From Candidatus Thermochlorobacteriaceae bacterium (GTDB lineage Bacteria; Bacteroidota; Chlorobiia; Chlorobiales; Thermochlorobacteraceae): a stretch of DNA of 64,000 nucleotides. The stretch lies in contig JAJUFC010000003.1 of the NCBI GenBank assembly GCA_029263855.1, positions 62,001 to 126,000 on the forward strand, in the 5' to 3' direction. The notes beneath the pieces are model-generated. The model did not search any database, was not told where the DNA came from, and worked only from the letters and a program-made list of their open reading frames with translations. The position numbers were made by a program, and so were the translations under genes. Of the stretch, positions 26,766 to 36,448 are shown piece after piece; within the stretch, counting starts at the first letter, position 1; each line of letters opens with the position of its first letter.

Positions 26766-28871
26766 ATGGTTATGAACAAAATGCGCGAAAGCGCGAAATG
26801 GCTCTTCGTCGTGTTGATTGTTGCCTTCGTCATCACGATTGTCTTCGAGTGGGGCATGGACTTCACCGGATTGCAAAACCGTCCTAACGAAGCAGGGCGC
26901 ATTGATGGAAAACCCATCACACTCAAAGAATATGAGCGACTTTACAAAGCATATGTCGATAACTATCGCCAGCAATCGCAAGGCGCGGAAATTGACGATG
27001 CCTTAGACGCACGCATTCGCGACCAAGTATGGAACGACCTCGTTGAGCGCGAATTGCTCACCAAAGAATATGAAAAGCAAGGCATTAAAGTGAGCGACCA
27101 AGAAATCGTCGATGCCATTTTCTCCGACAATCCGCCTGAATTTATCGCGCAACAATTTCGCGACCCCAAAACAGGCAAAATCAACAAGGAAGCCTTGATG
27201 CAAGCCGCCGCCGCTCCCGAAAACAAAAAAGCATGGATTCAGGTCGAGGAATATGTTCGCCAACTTAAAATGCGCGAAAAACTCGAACGACTTCACCTCG
27301 CCTCTGTCCGTGTCAGCGATGAAGAAGCACGCATCAAATTTCATCAAGACCGCTTGAAAGTTACGGGCAAATTCGTTCTACTGGATTTTTCTCGCACAAA
27401 GCCCGATTCAATGTATAACATCAGCGACGGCGAAATTTCGGCTTACTACCGCGACCACCGCGATGACTACAAGCAAGAGCCGAACCGCTCTGCCAAGTTT
27501 GTCTTCTTCCCCAATACACCAACTTCCGAAGACACGCTCTCGATTGAAAACGACCTCAAAAAACTCGTCCGCGAATTTGCTGAAACCAAAAATGACACTG
27601 ATTTCATCAACATTCATGGCGACCAACCGCCGAACTTTGGTAAATCATTCGCACACGGCTCAATTAGCCCTGAACTTGATGAAGCGATTTACAAAGGCGA
27701 TGTGAAAGCGGGCATGGTGATTGGTCCTGTGCGCGAATTTGGTGAGTTCAAACTCATTAAAATTACCGAAGTCAAACAAGATGGCGAGCCGCTGGTGCGC
27801 TCGTCGCATATTCTCTTGCAACCCTCTGGCAACACAAAAGCCGATACGCTCAAAACGATTGACGAAGCCAAAGCCCTTTTGGCGCGCATTAAGAAAGGCG
27901 AAATTTCTTTTGAAGATGCGGCGCGCCAAAACTCCAAAGACGGCTCGGCGCAAAGCGGCGGCGACTTGGGCTGGTATGGCAAAGGCAGAATGGTTAAGCC
28001 CTTCGAAGACGCTTCGTTCTTGGGCAAAGTCGGCGACCTTATCGGTCCTGTTCAAACGCAGTTCGGAATCCACTTGATTAAAATTACAGGACGCGATACG
28101 CGCGATGTCAAAGGCGTTGAACTCGTCAAAAAAATCGTCCCAAGTCCTTCCACGATTGACCGCCAACGCCGCGCCGCCAGCGAATTTCAATACTTCGCCT
28201 CCGAAGAAGGCTTCGATAAAGAAGCCGAAAAGAAAGGCTACGAAGTGCGACAAACAGGGCAGTTCTCCAAAGGCGGATTTATTCCGATGCTCGGCACCAG
28301 CGGAAGCGTAATGAAATTCGCTTTTAATGCCAAAGAAAATCAAATCAGCGAAGTGATTGCCGTGAAAGATGGATTCGCCGTGATGCAACTCGTTGAGAAA
28401 AACGACGACGGCTACCGCCGCCTCGACGATAATCTCAAACGCGACATCAAAAACAAACTGATTCGTGAGAAGAAACTCGCCGAACTGCGCGAGACCGCAA
28501 AAAAACTCATTGAGCAATCGGGCAACGATCTTCAAAAACTCGCTTCGCTCGATTCAGGCTCTGTTGTGCGCGAGTTCAACGGTGTCTCGCTTCAAAGCCC
28601 GAATGTGGCTGGGTTAGGTCGTGAGGCTAATTTCGTCTCGATTATCTCCACGATGGAAGTCAATCAACTCTCCAAACCGATTGATACCAATCGCGGCGTT
28701 GCCATCGCTATGCTGACGGCGAAAGAATCAGGCAAGGATGAAGACTTTGAATCGCAAAAAGAAACGCTCCGCAATCAACTCTTGCAAGAAAAGAAAACGC
28801 AAGTTCAACAAAATTGGGTTCAAGCCTTGAAGAAGAAAGCCGATATTGAAGACAATCGAATGATGTTCTAA
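26766..28871 (+). CDS. ppiD: PpiD/SurA-type periplasmic peptidyl-prolyl isomerase
   Basis: The 701-residue product starts with a short cytoplasmic tail and one membrane anchor (about 11-32), then a SurA_N-type chaperone region, a parvulin domain at about 344-442 (SSHILLQPSG, FEDAARQNSKDGSAQSGGDLG split here, FGIHLIKITG) and a C-terminal chaperone segment. PpiD-like proteins sit at the SecYEG exit and help fold outer-membrane and secreted proteins. Length is slightly above the 620-residue E. coli protein. It is a single-gene unit with a terminator at 28898-28936. Confidence 0.92.
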   Translation: MVMNKMRESAKWLFVVLIVAFVITIVFEWGMDFTGLQNRPNEAGRIDGKPITLKEYERLYKAYVDNYRQQSQGAEIDDALDARIRDQVWNDLVERELLTKEYEKQGIKVSDQEIVDAIFSDNPPEFIAQQFRDPKTGKINKEALMQAAAAPENKKAWIQVEEYVRQLKMREKLERLHLASVRVSDEEARIKFHQDRLKVTGKFVLLDFSRTKPDSMYNISDGEISAYYRDHRDDYKQEPNRSAKFVFFPNTPTSEDTLSIENDLKKLVREFAETKNDTDFINIHGDQPPNFGKSFAHGSISPELDEAIYKGDVKAGMVIGPVREFGEFKLIKITEVKQDGEPLVRSSHILLQPSGNTKADTLKTIDEAKALLARIKKGEISFEDAARQNSKDGSAQSGGDLGWYGKGRMVKPFEDASFLGKVGDLIGPVQTQFGIHLIKITGRDTRDVKGVELVKKIVPSPSTIDRQRRAASEFQYFASEEGFDKEAEKKGYEVRQTGQFSKGGFIPMLGTSGSVMKFAFNAKENQISEVIAVKDGFAVMQLVEKNDDGYRRLDDNLKRDIKNKLIREKKLAELRETAKKLIEQSGNDLQKLASLDSGSVVREFNGVSLQSPNVAGLGREANFVSIISTMEVNQLSKPIDTNRGVAIAMLTAKESGKDEDFESQKETLRNQLLQEKKTQVQQNWVQALKKKADIEDNRMMF

Positions 28872-28897
28872 TTGCTTTTGTGTGGAACTGTAACTAA

Positions 28898-28936
28898 TAC
28901 AAGCCTTGTTCGAAAACCACGACAAGGCTTTTGTAT
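28898..28936 (+). terminator. Rho-independent terminator of ppiD
   Basis: The stem AAGCCTTGT/ACAAGGCTT (28901-28909 and 28922-28930), extended by ATAC/GTAT across a small bulge, is followed by TTTGTATTT on the plus strand. Confidence 0.75.
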
Positions 28937-29008
28937 TTCATCAGCCCTATCAAACTCACAATTTCAAAGAAGTTAATTTTTTCATCAAAACAAACGACGC
29001 AAACACGA

Positions 29009-29743
29009 ATGCGCCTGTTCTCAATTTTTCTGCTTTGCTTTTTCATCACGCCGATGCTTTCTGCACGCGATACTGTTGCCCAAGCCGATTCCGCTTATCG
29101 CGCCTTCAACTATTCACTTGCCATCGCTCTCTATGAAACGCTCGACGATGCTGATAAAACTGCAGACGTGTATATCAAACTCGCCGACGCTTATTTCTAC
29201 GGCGGCTATGAACTCCCAAAATCCAAACAAGAAGCGATGTACCTCAAAGCGAAATCCGCGCTCGAACTTGCTCTGAAAAAATCGCCCGCAAATCCTAACA
29301 TTTACGCCCGTCTCGGTCAAGTTACAGGTCAAATTGCGCTCTTTCGCGGCAATAAAGAAAAAGTGAAATTAGGATTGGAAATCAAGGAATATGCAGACAA
29401 AGCCCTCGCGCTTGATGCAAGCAACGCCATGGCGAACGCCGTCTTGGGAATTTGGCACTTTGAATTAGCAGGGTTGGGATTCGTTGAGCGCACTTTTGCA
29501 AAACTTCTTTTCGGTGGCATGCCTGAAGGCAGCTATGAACAATCCGCAAAACATCTCGCGAAAGCCGTTTCGCATAGCCCTGAAGTTATTTTCTACCGCA
29601 ACGCTTACGCCAAAGCCTTGCTCAAACTCGGACGCGAAGCCGAAGCCAAACAGCAACTCGAAATTGCTTTGAAACTCCCGCTTATTGTTGCAGGCGATAG
29701 ACAAAATAAACGCGAATCGCGCCTTTTGCTCGCTGATATTTAA
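29009..29743 (+). CDS. Secreted TPR-like protein of unknown function
   Basis: The ATG at 29009 gives a 244-residue product with a signal peptide (MRLFSIFLLCFFITPMLSA) and TPR-like helical pairs (DSAYRAFNYSLAIALYETL, NPNIYARLGQVTGQIA, SNAMANAVLGIWHFELAG, GREAEAKQQLEIAL). The arrangement resembles periplasmic TPR proteins related to the RMD family. Upstream in-frame Met codons belong to the spacer. It is convergent with aroQ, ten bases away. No substrate or partner can be named. Confidence 0.75.
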   Translation: MRLFSIFLLCFFITPMLSARDTVAQADSAYRAFNYSLAIALYETLDDADKTADVYIKLADAYFYGGYELPKSKQEAMYLKAKSALELALKKSPANPNIYARLGQVTGQIALFRGNKEKVKLGLEIKEYADKALALDASNAMANAVLGIWHFELAGLGFVERTFAKLLFGGMPEGSYEQSAKHLAKAVSHSPEVIFYRNAYAKALLKLGREAEAKQQLEIALKLPLIVAGDRQNKRESRLLLADI

Positions 29744-29753
29744 GACGCACGGT

Positions 29754-30197
29754 TTAACGCGCTGTATTTGCAATTCGCCACAGCAACGCTTGCACGCCTA
29801 AGTGATAACTTGTTTCCCCGAAACCAGAAATCACGCCGATGCAAACTTCCGAGATGAACGAGTGTCGGCGAAAAGGCTCACGCGCAAACACATTCGAAAG
29901 ATGCACTTCCACAACTGGCAACCGAATTGAGGCAATCGCATCGCGCAAGGCAATCGAGGTATGCGTCAGCGCGCCGGCATTCAGCACCACGCCTTGAACA
30001 CGTCCGCTATCTTCCGCCTCAAAGAGTTTTTCAATCAGCGCGCCCTCGTTTTCACTCTGAAAAAATTCAAACGCCACTTCTTTGAAGGCTTGCACAAGCC
30101 ATTGATTGATGTCGCCTAATGTTCTCGTGCCGTAAATGTTTGGCTCGCGTTTGCCCAAGCGCGAAAGGTTTGGTCCGTTAAGCACAAGAATGGTCAT
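29754..30197 (-). CDS. aroQ: 3-dehydroquinate dehydratase, type II
   Basis: The enzyme makes 3-dehydroshikimate in the shikimate pathway. The 147-residue product carries NGPNLSRLGKREP, active-site Tyr22 in NIYG, NEGALIEKL, LNAGALTHTSIALRDAI and VEVHLSNVFAREPFR, all standard for the dodecameric type II enzyme. Its ATG overlaps the stop of the thioesterase gene upstream (ATGA), so the two are co-translated; no other aromatic pathway gene is nearby. Confidence 0.95.
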   Translation of the reverse strand: MTILVLNGPNLSRLGKREPNIYGTRTLGDINQWLVQAFKEVAFEFFQSENEGALIEKLFEAEDSGRVQGVVLNAGALTHTSIALRDAIASIRLPVVEVHLSNVFAREPFRRHSFISEVCIGVISGFGETSYHLGVQALLWRIANTAR

Positions 30198-30610
30198 TGT
30201 GAATGAAGCGATGAAAGTTTTTGGAGAAGCCTATCAGGAATCGGCGTCGATTTGCCCGTTGTGGTGTCAATGACGGCGTGCGTTACATCGGCATCAAACG
30301 ACGGCACATTGCCTTGTGTAAGGTTATAGGCTTCGTGCCTCATCGTAAACGAGGAAGTTCCAATGCGAGAAATGTGCGTAAAAATCAATAGTTCGTCGTT
30401 GAGGTGTGATGAACGGCGATAGTTGATGTTGATATTGACCACAACAGGCAACATTTTCTGCGCTAAAAAATCATTGAGCGTGAAGCCTGCACTTTGCAAG
30501 AGTTCTACCCTTGCTTGCTCAATGTAGTTGAGATAAACGGCGTTGTTGACGTGTTGAAAAAAATCTAATTCGTAGCTGCGGACTTTAAGCCGCGTTTCGT
30601 GTTTGTGCAT
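30194..30610 (-). CDS. 4HBT/YbgC-type acyl-CoA thioesterase
   Basis: The ATG at 30610 gives a 138-residue hotdog-fold protein starting MHKHETRLKVRSYELDFFQHVNNA. The block DFFQHVNNAVYLNYIEQAR is the 4HBT signature (Asp and the His-Val-Asn-Asn turn), and NININYRRSSHLNDEL follows as the second core strand. It should hydrolyse short or aromatic acyl-CoAs. Longer in-frame starts would run into the fumarase gene and are rejected. It lies 70 bases behind fumarase and overlaps aroQ. Confidence 0.88.
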   Translation of the reverse strand: MHKHETRLKVRSYELDFFQHVNNAVYLNYIEQARVELLQSAGFTLNDFLAQKMLPVVVNININYRRSSHLNDELLIFTHISRIGTSSFTMRHEAYNLTQGNVPSFDADVTHAVIDTTTGKSTPIPDRLLQKLSSLHSQ

Positions 30611-30680
30611 TGAAGCAAATTTGACGCTTGAAATAGAGCGGGCAAACCTTTCCCACTCGCCCGCTCGTCGGTTAGATGTT

Positions 30681-32216
30681 TCAGAATACAGGTTCGGCGA
30701 AGGTTTTGAGCACATTGAGCGATTCTTCTTGAACTTCTTTATGCAAACTATTGCCGTGCGAATCCATCGTGCAAATCGCGGCAAAGCCTTCGACTTCCAA
30801 GTGCCACATTGCTTCGGGAACGCCCATTTCTTCGAGGTAGTCGACGCCCGTTACATTTTTGATGCACTGCGCGTAATACTGCGCCGCACCGCCAATCGCA
30901 TTGAGATAGACCGCACCATGCTCTTGCAAGCCTTTCAAGGTTTTCGCGCCCATGCCGCCTTTGCCAATAATGGCGCGGAATCCGAGCCGTTGAATCACAT
31001 CGGCTTGATACGGCTCTTCGCGAATCGAGGTTGTTGGACCTGCCGCCATGACTTTATACTTCCCGTTTTCTTTCAGCACCACAGGTCCGCAATGATAAAG
31101 CACGCCGCCGCGCGTTTCAGCAGGCATGTCTTTGGCTTCAAGGTTGTGATGAATGATGTAATGATGAAACGCATCGCGCCCTGTGTGCATCGCGCCGTTG
31201 ATAATCACCACATCGCCAACTTTGATTTTGCGGATTTGTTCTTCGCTAATCGGTGCTTGAAGCACAATTTCTTTGCCGGTGAGCGGAATGCCTGCACCTT
31301 TTGCCAGCCGTTTGATTTCGTCCGATTCGCGATAAAGCCATTTGATAATGTTTCCGCGGGAATCGAGATGAACGCCTAGACGGCGATATGCCCAACAGTT
31401 ATAGGCAACGCTCACAAAAAAACTTGCAGGCAAGCGTTCCGCCAGTCCGATTTTACAGCCCAAGAGCGTAACCTTTCCACCAAAGCCCATTGTGCCGATG
31501 TTGAGTTTATCGGCATTTTCCATCACATAATCTTCCAATGCACGCAAGGTTTCATCAGGATTGACATCATCGACAGGGCGCAGAAGTTGATGCTTAGCAA
31601 GTTCATAGCCCGAAGTTCTATCGCCGCCAATGCCCACGCCGATGAAGCCTGCCGAACAGCCTTGTCCTTGCGCTTGCCAAACGGCGTGCATAATGCACTT
31701 TCGGATTCCCTCTAAATCGCGTCCGGCTTTGCCCAGCCCCTCGAGCTCCATCGGAAGCGAGTATTGAATGTTTTTGTTTTCACAGCCGCCACCTTTCAAG
31801 ATGAGTTTGATTTCGGTATAATCATGCTCCCACTGCTCAAAGTGCATCACGGGCACGCCCGCGCCAACATTCGTGCCGCTGTTTTTGCCTGTGATTGGGT
31901 GAACCGAGTTCGGACGCAGTTTGCCCGTCTTCGTTGCTTCTACGGTCGCTTCTTTGATAGCGGCTTTGATTTCAAGTTGATTGACACCAATCGGCGTGTG
32001 AATGAAGAAGGTCGGCATGCCTGTGTCTTGACAAATTGGCGAGACATTGTCGCACGCCATATCGACATTGAGCGTAATGGTCGACATGGCTAAGCCTGAT
32101 CGCGAACTTGCCTCCTCGCGTTCGGCGGCGCGTGCAACTGCTCGACGCACATCGCTTGGCAAGTTTGTCGACGTTTCCGTGATGAGTTGCAGGATTGAAT
32201 CTTTCAGTGTGGTCAT
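30681..32216 (-). CDS. Class I fumarate hydratase (fused alpha/beta, iron-sulfur)
   Basis: The 511-residue product joins the class I alpha domain (ICQDTGMPTF, GQGCSAGFIGVGIGGDRTS and LGCKIGLAE, whose cysteines can hold the [4Fe-4S] cluster) to the beta domain (INGAMHTGRDAFHH, GGVLYHCGPVV, GPTTSIRE, IGKGGMG). It interconverts fumarate and malate. Class I enzymes are oxygen-sensitive, which contrasts with the O2-using phenylalanine hydroxylase in the same window. It is probably the first gene of a unit with the thioesterase and aroQ. Confidence 0.93.
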   Translation of the reverse strand: MTTLKDSILQLITETSTNLPSDVRRAVARAAEREEASSRSGLAMSTITLNVDMACDNVSPICQDTGMPTFFIHTPIGVNQLEIKAAIKEATVEATKTGKLRPNSVHPITGKNSGTNVGAGVPVMHFEQWEHDYTEIKLILKGGGCENKNIQYSLPMELEGLGKAGRDLEGIRKCIMHAVWQAQGQGCSAGFIGVGIGGDRTSGYELAKHQLLRPVDDVNPDETLRALEDYVMENADKLNIGTMGFGGKVTLLGCKIGLAERLPASFFVSVAYNCWAYRRLGVHLDSRGNIIKWLYRESDEIKRLAKGAGIPLTGKEIVLQAPISEEQIRKIKVGDVVIINGAMHTGRDAFHHYIIHHNLEAKDMPAETRGGVLYHCGPVVLKENGKYKVMAAGPTTSIREEPYQADVIQRLGFRAIIGKGGMGAKTLKGLQEHGAVYLNAIGGAAQYYAQCIKNVTGVDYLEEMGVPEAMWHLEVEGFAAICTMDSHGNSLHKEVQEESLNVLKTFAEPVF

Positions 32217-32314
32217 ACTACAAGAAGGTTTGAATTACGAAAAGTTTTGCACGGGTTCAATTTACGGCAAATGTTGCGCGCTTGAAAAAATATGGTTTAT
32301 TAGCGAAGAAGGCT

Positions 32315-32322
32315 TAACTTTG
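32315..32322 (+). promoter_or_regulatory. Candidate -7 promoter element TAACTTTG
   Basis: The octamer fits TAnnTTTG and is preceded by TTTATT about 17 bases upstream, a weak match to the TTTG -33 box. It lies 54 bases before the ATG at 32376 and could drive the gene pair 32376-35411. Confidence 0.35.
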
Positions 32323-32375
32323 TGCCCGTCCGAGATTTCTGCTCTCTAACACATATCTCAATTATCGCTCTGATA

Positions 32376-32978
32376 ATGGAACTGTTCTCAAACGCGACAC
32401 TTGGCTTTCTTTCATTTCTCCTCTTTTATCGCCTTTCACGCTATCTGACGACGCCGCTTCTCAAAAGAGTCGGCGTTTATCGTTATTACTCGAAAATGTT
32501 TTGCACCGCGCCTTACGGCTTCAAGACGCTTGAAGTTCACATCGGCACAAGTTGGGATTTCTTCCGACTTCAAAAAGTCAATCCGTCGGTTTTGCTTTAT
32601 CACTTGGCGGAAGGCTTGCACAACTTATGTGCTGAAATTGAATCGGGAAAAATCGCGCCTGAAACAAAGATTCGTGCCAACTTGTATTATTTCAGCGATG
32701 CGACCGTAGAGAAATTTGGCTTCAAATCGCGCCGCCCAAACCTTCTCGAGTGGTTCGTTTTCAGCCTCAATTACATTGAACTTTGCATTATGCTCTCCAT
32801 TTCATATGGAAAACTCACGCGCGTTCGCTTTGAAAATCTTAAAGTGATTGAAGGCGTTGCAAGCAAACTCGCATTCCATAAACACGAATACCAACGCATT
32901 GCCGAGCGCATCCGAAAGCGCGAGTCCATTCAACCGATTTTGATCGACGATTCAAAGGAAACCCGCAATGTCGCGTAA
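32376..32978 (+). CDS. Membrane-anchored protein of unknown function
   Basis: The ATG at 32376 gives 200 residues. The N-terminus (MELFSNATLGFLSFLLFYRL) can form one membrane helix; a second hydrophobic patch lies near residues 125-145 (FVFSLNYIELCIMLSISYG). The remainder is basic and helical. No family recognised. The P-type ATPase gene starts three bases after its stop, so the two are almost certainly co-transcribed and the protein may assist the transporter, but this is inference from position. Confidence 0.6.
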   Translation: MELFSNATLGFLSFLLFYRLSRYLTTPLLKRVGVYRYYSKMFCTAPYGFKTLEVHIGTSWDFFRLQKVNPSVLLYHLAEGLHNLCAEIESGKIAPETKIRANLYYFSDATVEKFGFKSRRPNLLEWFVFSLNYIELCIMLSISYGKLTRVRFENLKVIEGVASKLAFHKHEYQRIAERIRKRESIQPILIDDSKETRNVA

Positions 32979-32981
32979 GAT

Positions 32982-35411
32982 ATGCTCCCACAATTTCAAG
33001 GGCTGACCCAAAACGAAGTTCAAGAACGACTGGCAAAAGGATTAAGCAATCGCACCACGCGCGAGCACATCAAAAGCGTTCCGCAAATACTTCTTGAAAA
33101 TTCGTTCAGCATCTTCAACCTCATCAATTTCGCCGTCATTTCCTTCCTTCTCATTTTTTATTTCACCACAGACGACGAGCGGCTCGTGCTTGATTCGCTC
33201 GGCATTGTTACCGTTACGCTTGCCAATACGCTCATTGCGATTGTTCAGGAAATACGCGCCGCGCGCGCCTTGGATAAAATGGAACTCTTGAAAAATCCGT
33301 TTGTAACCGTCATCAGAGACGGACAAAAAGTTCAGATTGATAAACACGACATCGTGCAAGACGATGTGCTCTTCATTGAAAAAGGCGAGCAAATTGTCGT
33401 CGATGGAACGGTGCTGTATGCTAATCGATTAGAGGTTGATGAATCGCTCGTTACAGGCGAGTCGATTTCAATTGCAAAGTCGGCGGGCGATGAACTGCTA
33501 TCGGGCAGTTTCTGCGTTTTTGGGAATGGATATTTCCGCGCGGAAAAAGTCGGCGCTGAAAGTTACGCCACGCGCATCACGGCACAAGCCAAGCGATATA
33601 AGTTTATGGTCTCGCCGCTTCAACGCAAAATCAATTTGCTTTTTGTTTGGTCGTTTGGCATTACGGCAATTTTAGTGCTGGTAGAAATTCTGCGCAGTTT
33701 GATTTTGCACAATTTCACGCCCGATGAAGTGCGTAAAATTTCTACGATTGCCATTTCGCTTATTCCCGAAGGGTTGGTGTTTTTTTCCTCCATCACCTTC
33801 ACGATTGGCATTTTTCGGATTGCCAAAATCGGCGCGATTATTCAGAAAATCAATGCGATTGACACCTTCCCAACGATTCAAGTTGTGTGCATGGATAAAA
33901 CAGGCACACTCACGCAGAATAAAATTGATTTCGCCACGCTTTCGCTTTTCAAAGGCTTTTCTGAAGACGAGGTCAAAGCGTGCTTAGGCGCGTTCAGCGC
34001 GCTGAGCACGGAGCAAAACGCAACCATCAAAGCCCTGTCGATTTTCACGCCGCCCGCCGCCATTGCCCGACTCGATGAAATTCCATTTCGCTCCGATATT
34101 AAAATCAGCGCCGTTAAAATGACGATTGGCTCAAGCGTGCGCACCTTCATTCTCGGCGGCTTTGATGTACTTCAAGAGCGACTCTCCAAAAGCGAAGAAG
34201 AAGAAGCTCTCGCGCTTTTCACACAGTATAAACTTTCAGGCTATCGCAACTTGCTTTTCAGCGAAGTGAGTTCAGAACTCTCCGAAAAACTCTCCGCCGA
34301 ACAGGTCGACTCGTTTGAAATTACGCCTATCGCTATCGTCTCGCTCAAAGACAAAGCCCGAACCGACGCGATTGACGTCTTGAAACTCTTCGAGAAAAAT
34401 AACATTGATGTGAAAATCATTTCGGGCGATTCAGGCGATTCTGTTTTCCAAACCCTGCGCGAAATCGGCTGGAACGCCTCGCCCGACTTGATGATTACTG
34501 GCAACGAACTCGATAAACTTTCCACAGAACAACTTACCGAAGTCATCTCTCAAAAATCCATTTTCGTTCGAGCAAAGCCCGAACATAAACTCACGATTGT
34601 TCAAACGCTAAAAGCCTTGAAGAAAGAAACGGCGATGATTGGCGACGGCGTCAATGATTTGCTCGCCATCAAAGAAGCCAGTTTGGGGATTGCCATGGAG
34701 GAAGGAAGCGCGATTACCAAAGAAGCCGCTGATGTGGTGCTACTCAAAAATCGATTTTCGCTCTTGCCGAAGATGTTTGACGAAGGAAGCAAAATCATCA
34801 ACACGGTGCGTTATGTTTCAAATCTTTTCATCACGAAAAATGCTGTTGTGATTGTTCTAAGCATCTTGCCTTGGTTTTTAGATGTGCTTTATCCGCTCAC
34901 GCCGCGAAAAGGGGGTTTGATGAGCATTCTCGGCATCGCGCTTCCTGCTTATTTCATCGCGCTAATGAATTTGAATACCTCGCCTGTGCGCGACTTCTTC
35001 GGACAGTTGCGCTCATTCGTCTTGCTCTCAACATTCATGATTTTGAGCCAAACATTCGCCGCCTATTTCATCGGGGGTTATCTTTTTGAGTTTCCTGAAT
35101 CGGTGGTCGTTGAATTGATGACGGGGGCATTAGTGATTTCGTCTATCCTCAATTTTCTCTGCGCCGTTTATTTTGATGACGTGCGCAATCAAAAACCATA
35201 CTTGCTCTTTGGTGTGGGGTTGATTGCGGTTTATGTCAGCATTGCCACCATCTCGCCTGAACTATTTATCACAAAAATCATCACGACTTTCTACGAAATT
35301 ACGCCGTTCAATGCATCGCAGTGGACAGCGATTGCGCTAAGCGTTCTGCCGCTCTCTGCGCTGTTCTTTTACGCCCATTTTCTGTGCATTAAACCCGCAT
35401 TGCGAACTTAG
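32982..35411 (+). CDS. P-type cation-transporting ATPase (CtpE-like)
   Basis: The 809-residue product has the actuator TGES (about 157-160), the phosphorylated Asp305 in DKTGTLT, the nucleotide/HAD motif GDGVND (about 553-558), and about eight to ten membrane helices. The M4 segment reads SLIPEGLVFFSS, a PEGL motif of P2-type pumps, and the surrounding sequence resembles mycobacterial CtpE-type ATPases, reported to move Ca2+. It lacks heavy-metal CXXC domains and the CPC motif, so it is not a copper/zinc exporter. The stop codon overlaps that of the convergent response-regulator gene. Confidence 0.88.
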   Translation: MLPQFQGLTQNEVQERLAKGLSNRTTREHIKSVPQILLENSFSIFNLINFAVISFLLIFYFTTDDERLVLDSLGIVTVTLANTLIAIVQEIRAARALDKMELLKNPFVTVIRDGQKVQIDKHDIVQDDVLFIEKGEQIVVDGTVLYANRLEVDESLVTGESISIAKSAGDELLSGSFCVFGNGYFRAEKVGAESYATRITAQAKRYKFMVSPLQRKINLLFVWSFGITAILVLVEILRSLILHNFTPDEVRKISTIAISLIPEGLVFFSSITFTIGIFRIAKIGAIIQKINAIDTFPTIQVVCMDKTGTLTQNKIDFATLSLFKGFSEDEVKACLGAFSALSTEQNATIKALSIFTPPAAIARLDEIPFRSDIKISAVKMTIGSSVRTFILGGFDVLQERLSKSEEEEALALFTQYKLSGYRNLLFSEVSSELSEKLSAEQVDSFEITPIAIVSLKDKARTDAIDVLKLFEKNNIDVKIISGDSGDSVFQTLREIGWNASPDLMITGNELDKLSTEQLTEVISQKSIFVRAKPEHKLTIVQTLKALKKETAMIGDGVNDLLAIKEASLGIAMEEGSAITKEAADVVLLKNRFSLLPKMFDEGSKIINTVRYVSNLFITKNAVVIVLSILPWFLDVLYPLTPRKGGLMSILGIALPAYFIALMNLNTSPVRDFFGQLRSFVLLSTFMILSQTFAAYFIGGYLFEFPESVVVELMTGALVISSILNFLCAVYFDDVRNQKPYLLFGVGLIAVYVSIATISPELFITKIITTFYEITPFNASQWTAIALSVLPLSALFFYAHFLCIKPALRT

Positions 35412-36400
35412 GTCAAATCGCGCGGTTTTGTTTTGGACAGTGCTGATTGTGCGGCTCGAAGTTTTAATCGCAAGGCACTTTCTTGCTCAGATGGACTTGC
35501 AACGATGTTTGGCGCAAGTTGTTTTGCCGTTTGAAGCAGATTCGTTTCAGGCATCGTTTTGTAACTCTGACTTTTAGACACTGCATTCTCAATCACTTGC
35601 TTGAATTCATCTTGGCTAACAGGCTTGACGAGATAACGAAATACATTGAGTTCATTGATAGAGCGAATCGCCAAATTTGCATCGACGACTTCAGTCAAAA
35701 TCACCGTAACCACTTCGGGATATTCGTTTTTAACGGCACTCAAAAAATCAAGCACATTCTCTTGTCCAAACTCCACATTGCTCACGATAACCGAGACAGG
35801 TTTGCGCGCGATTTTATTAAACGCATCGTCGACGGAAACACTCTGATAGACATCGTATTGCGATTGAAGTTGCCTCAGAAGGTTGCTCATGTCGCCATCT
35901 TCATAGCCTACGAACAACACAGAGTGGCTTTTCTCTTCAACTTCAATGTGGATTTTATTTGGCGTTTCTTGTGGCTTATTAACGAGCGCATTGAAATTTG
36001 TTACAGGCGCAAGTTGTGTGAGACGGTCATAAATCTGCGTGCCCAACTTGAATACGCTCATAATCATTTCCGACTTCCAAGGCTTGTTGATGTATCGGAA
36101 AATTTCGCCTGCATTCACCGAATTGATAATCGATTCCAAATCGCTGTAGCCTGTAAGCAAAATTCTGATGGTGCTTGGACTAATGCGTTTGGCTTCGCGC
36201 AAAACTTCGTGCCCCATCATTCCCGGCATGCGTTGGTCGCTCATGATGACCTTAATAGGGTGCATCGCCAAAATTTTCAATGCTTCTTCGCCGCTTTGCG
36301 CCCTGTGAACGATATAGTCAAACTCTAACAAGTTTTGGAGCGAGTTTAAGACGAGCGGCTCGTCATCAACAATCAAAACATGCGACTTCGGTTTTGACAT
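35408..36400 (-). CDS. Double-receiver response regulator, second receiver degenerate
   Basis: The 330-residue product has a complete receiver at 7-125 (Asp12-Asp13, phosphoacceptor Asp55 in MSDQRMPG, Thr83, Lys106 in INKPW) of the type found in RpfG-like regulators. A second receiver-like domain at about 160-275 keeps Thr236 and Lys259 (LVKPV) but has Asn208 in place of the acceptor Asp and GYED instead of the acidic pair. There is no output domain, only a 50-residue basic tail. It lies 48 bases behind the histidine kinase gene and is presumably its partner; the second domain would act by binding rather than phosphorylation. Confidence 0.85.
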   Translation of the reverse strand: MSKPKSHVLIVDDEPLVLNSLQNLLEFDYIVHRAQSGEEALKILAMHPIKVIMSDQRMPGMMGHEVLREAKRISPSTIRILLTGYSDLESIINSVNAGEIFRYINKPWKSEMIMSVFKLGTQIYDRLTQLAPVTNFNALVNKPQETPNKIHIEVEEKSHSVLFVGYEDGDMSNLLRQLQSQYDVYQSVSVDDAFNKIARKPVSVIVSNVEFGQENVLDFLSAVKNEYPEVVTVILTEVVDANLAIRSINELNVFRYLVKPVSQDEFKQVIENAVSKSQSYKTMPETNLLQTAKQLAPNIVASPSEQESALRLKLRAAQSALSKTKPRDLT

Positions 36401-36448
36401 TGTTCGAGTTGTTATGGTGATGAAAATTTTCTCAACAATACGGTCTGT

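Noticed and set aside
27660-28535. Long minus-strand ORF (291 codons) inside ppiD
   Set aside because: Antisense shadow of an intact PpiD gene with matching domain motifs; composition rich in Phe, Ala and Arg typical of antisense translation.
35483-36328. 281-codon plus-strand ORF opposite the response regulator
   Set aside because: Antisense to a gene with clear receiver motifs; its own translation shows no domain and is rich in Arg, Asn and Phe.
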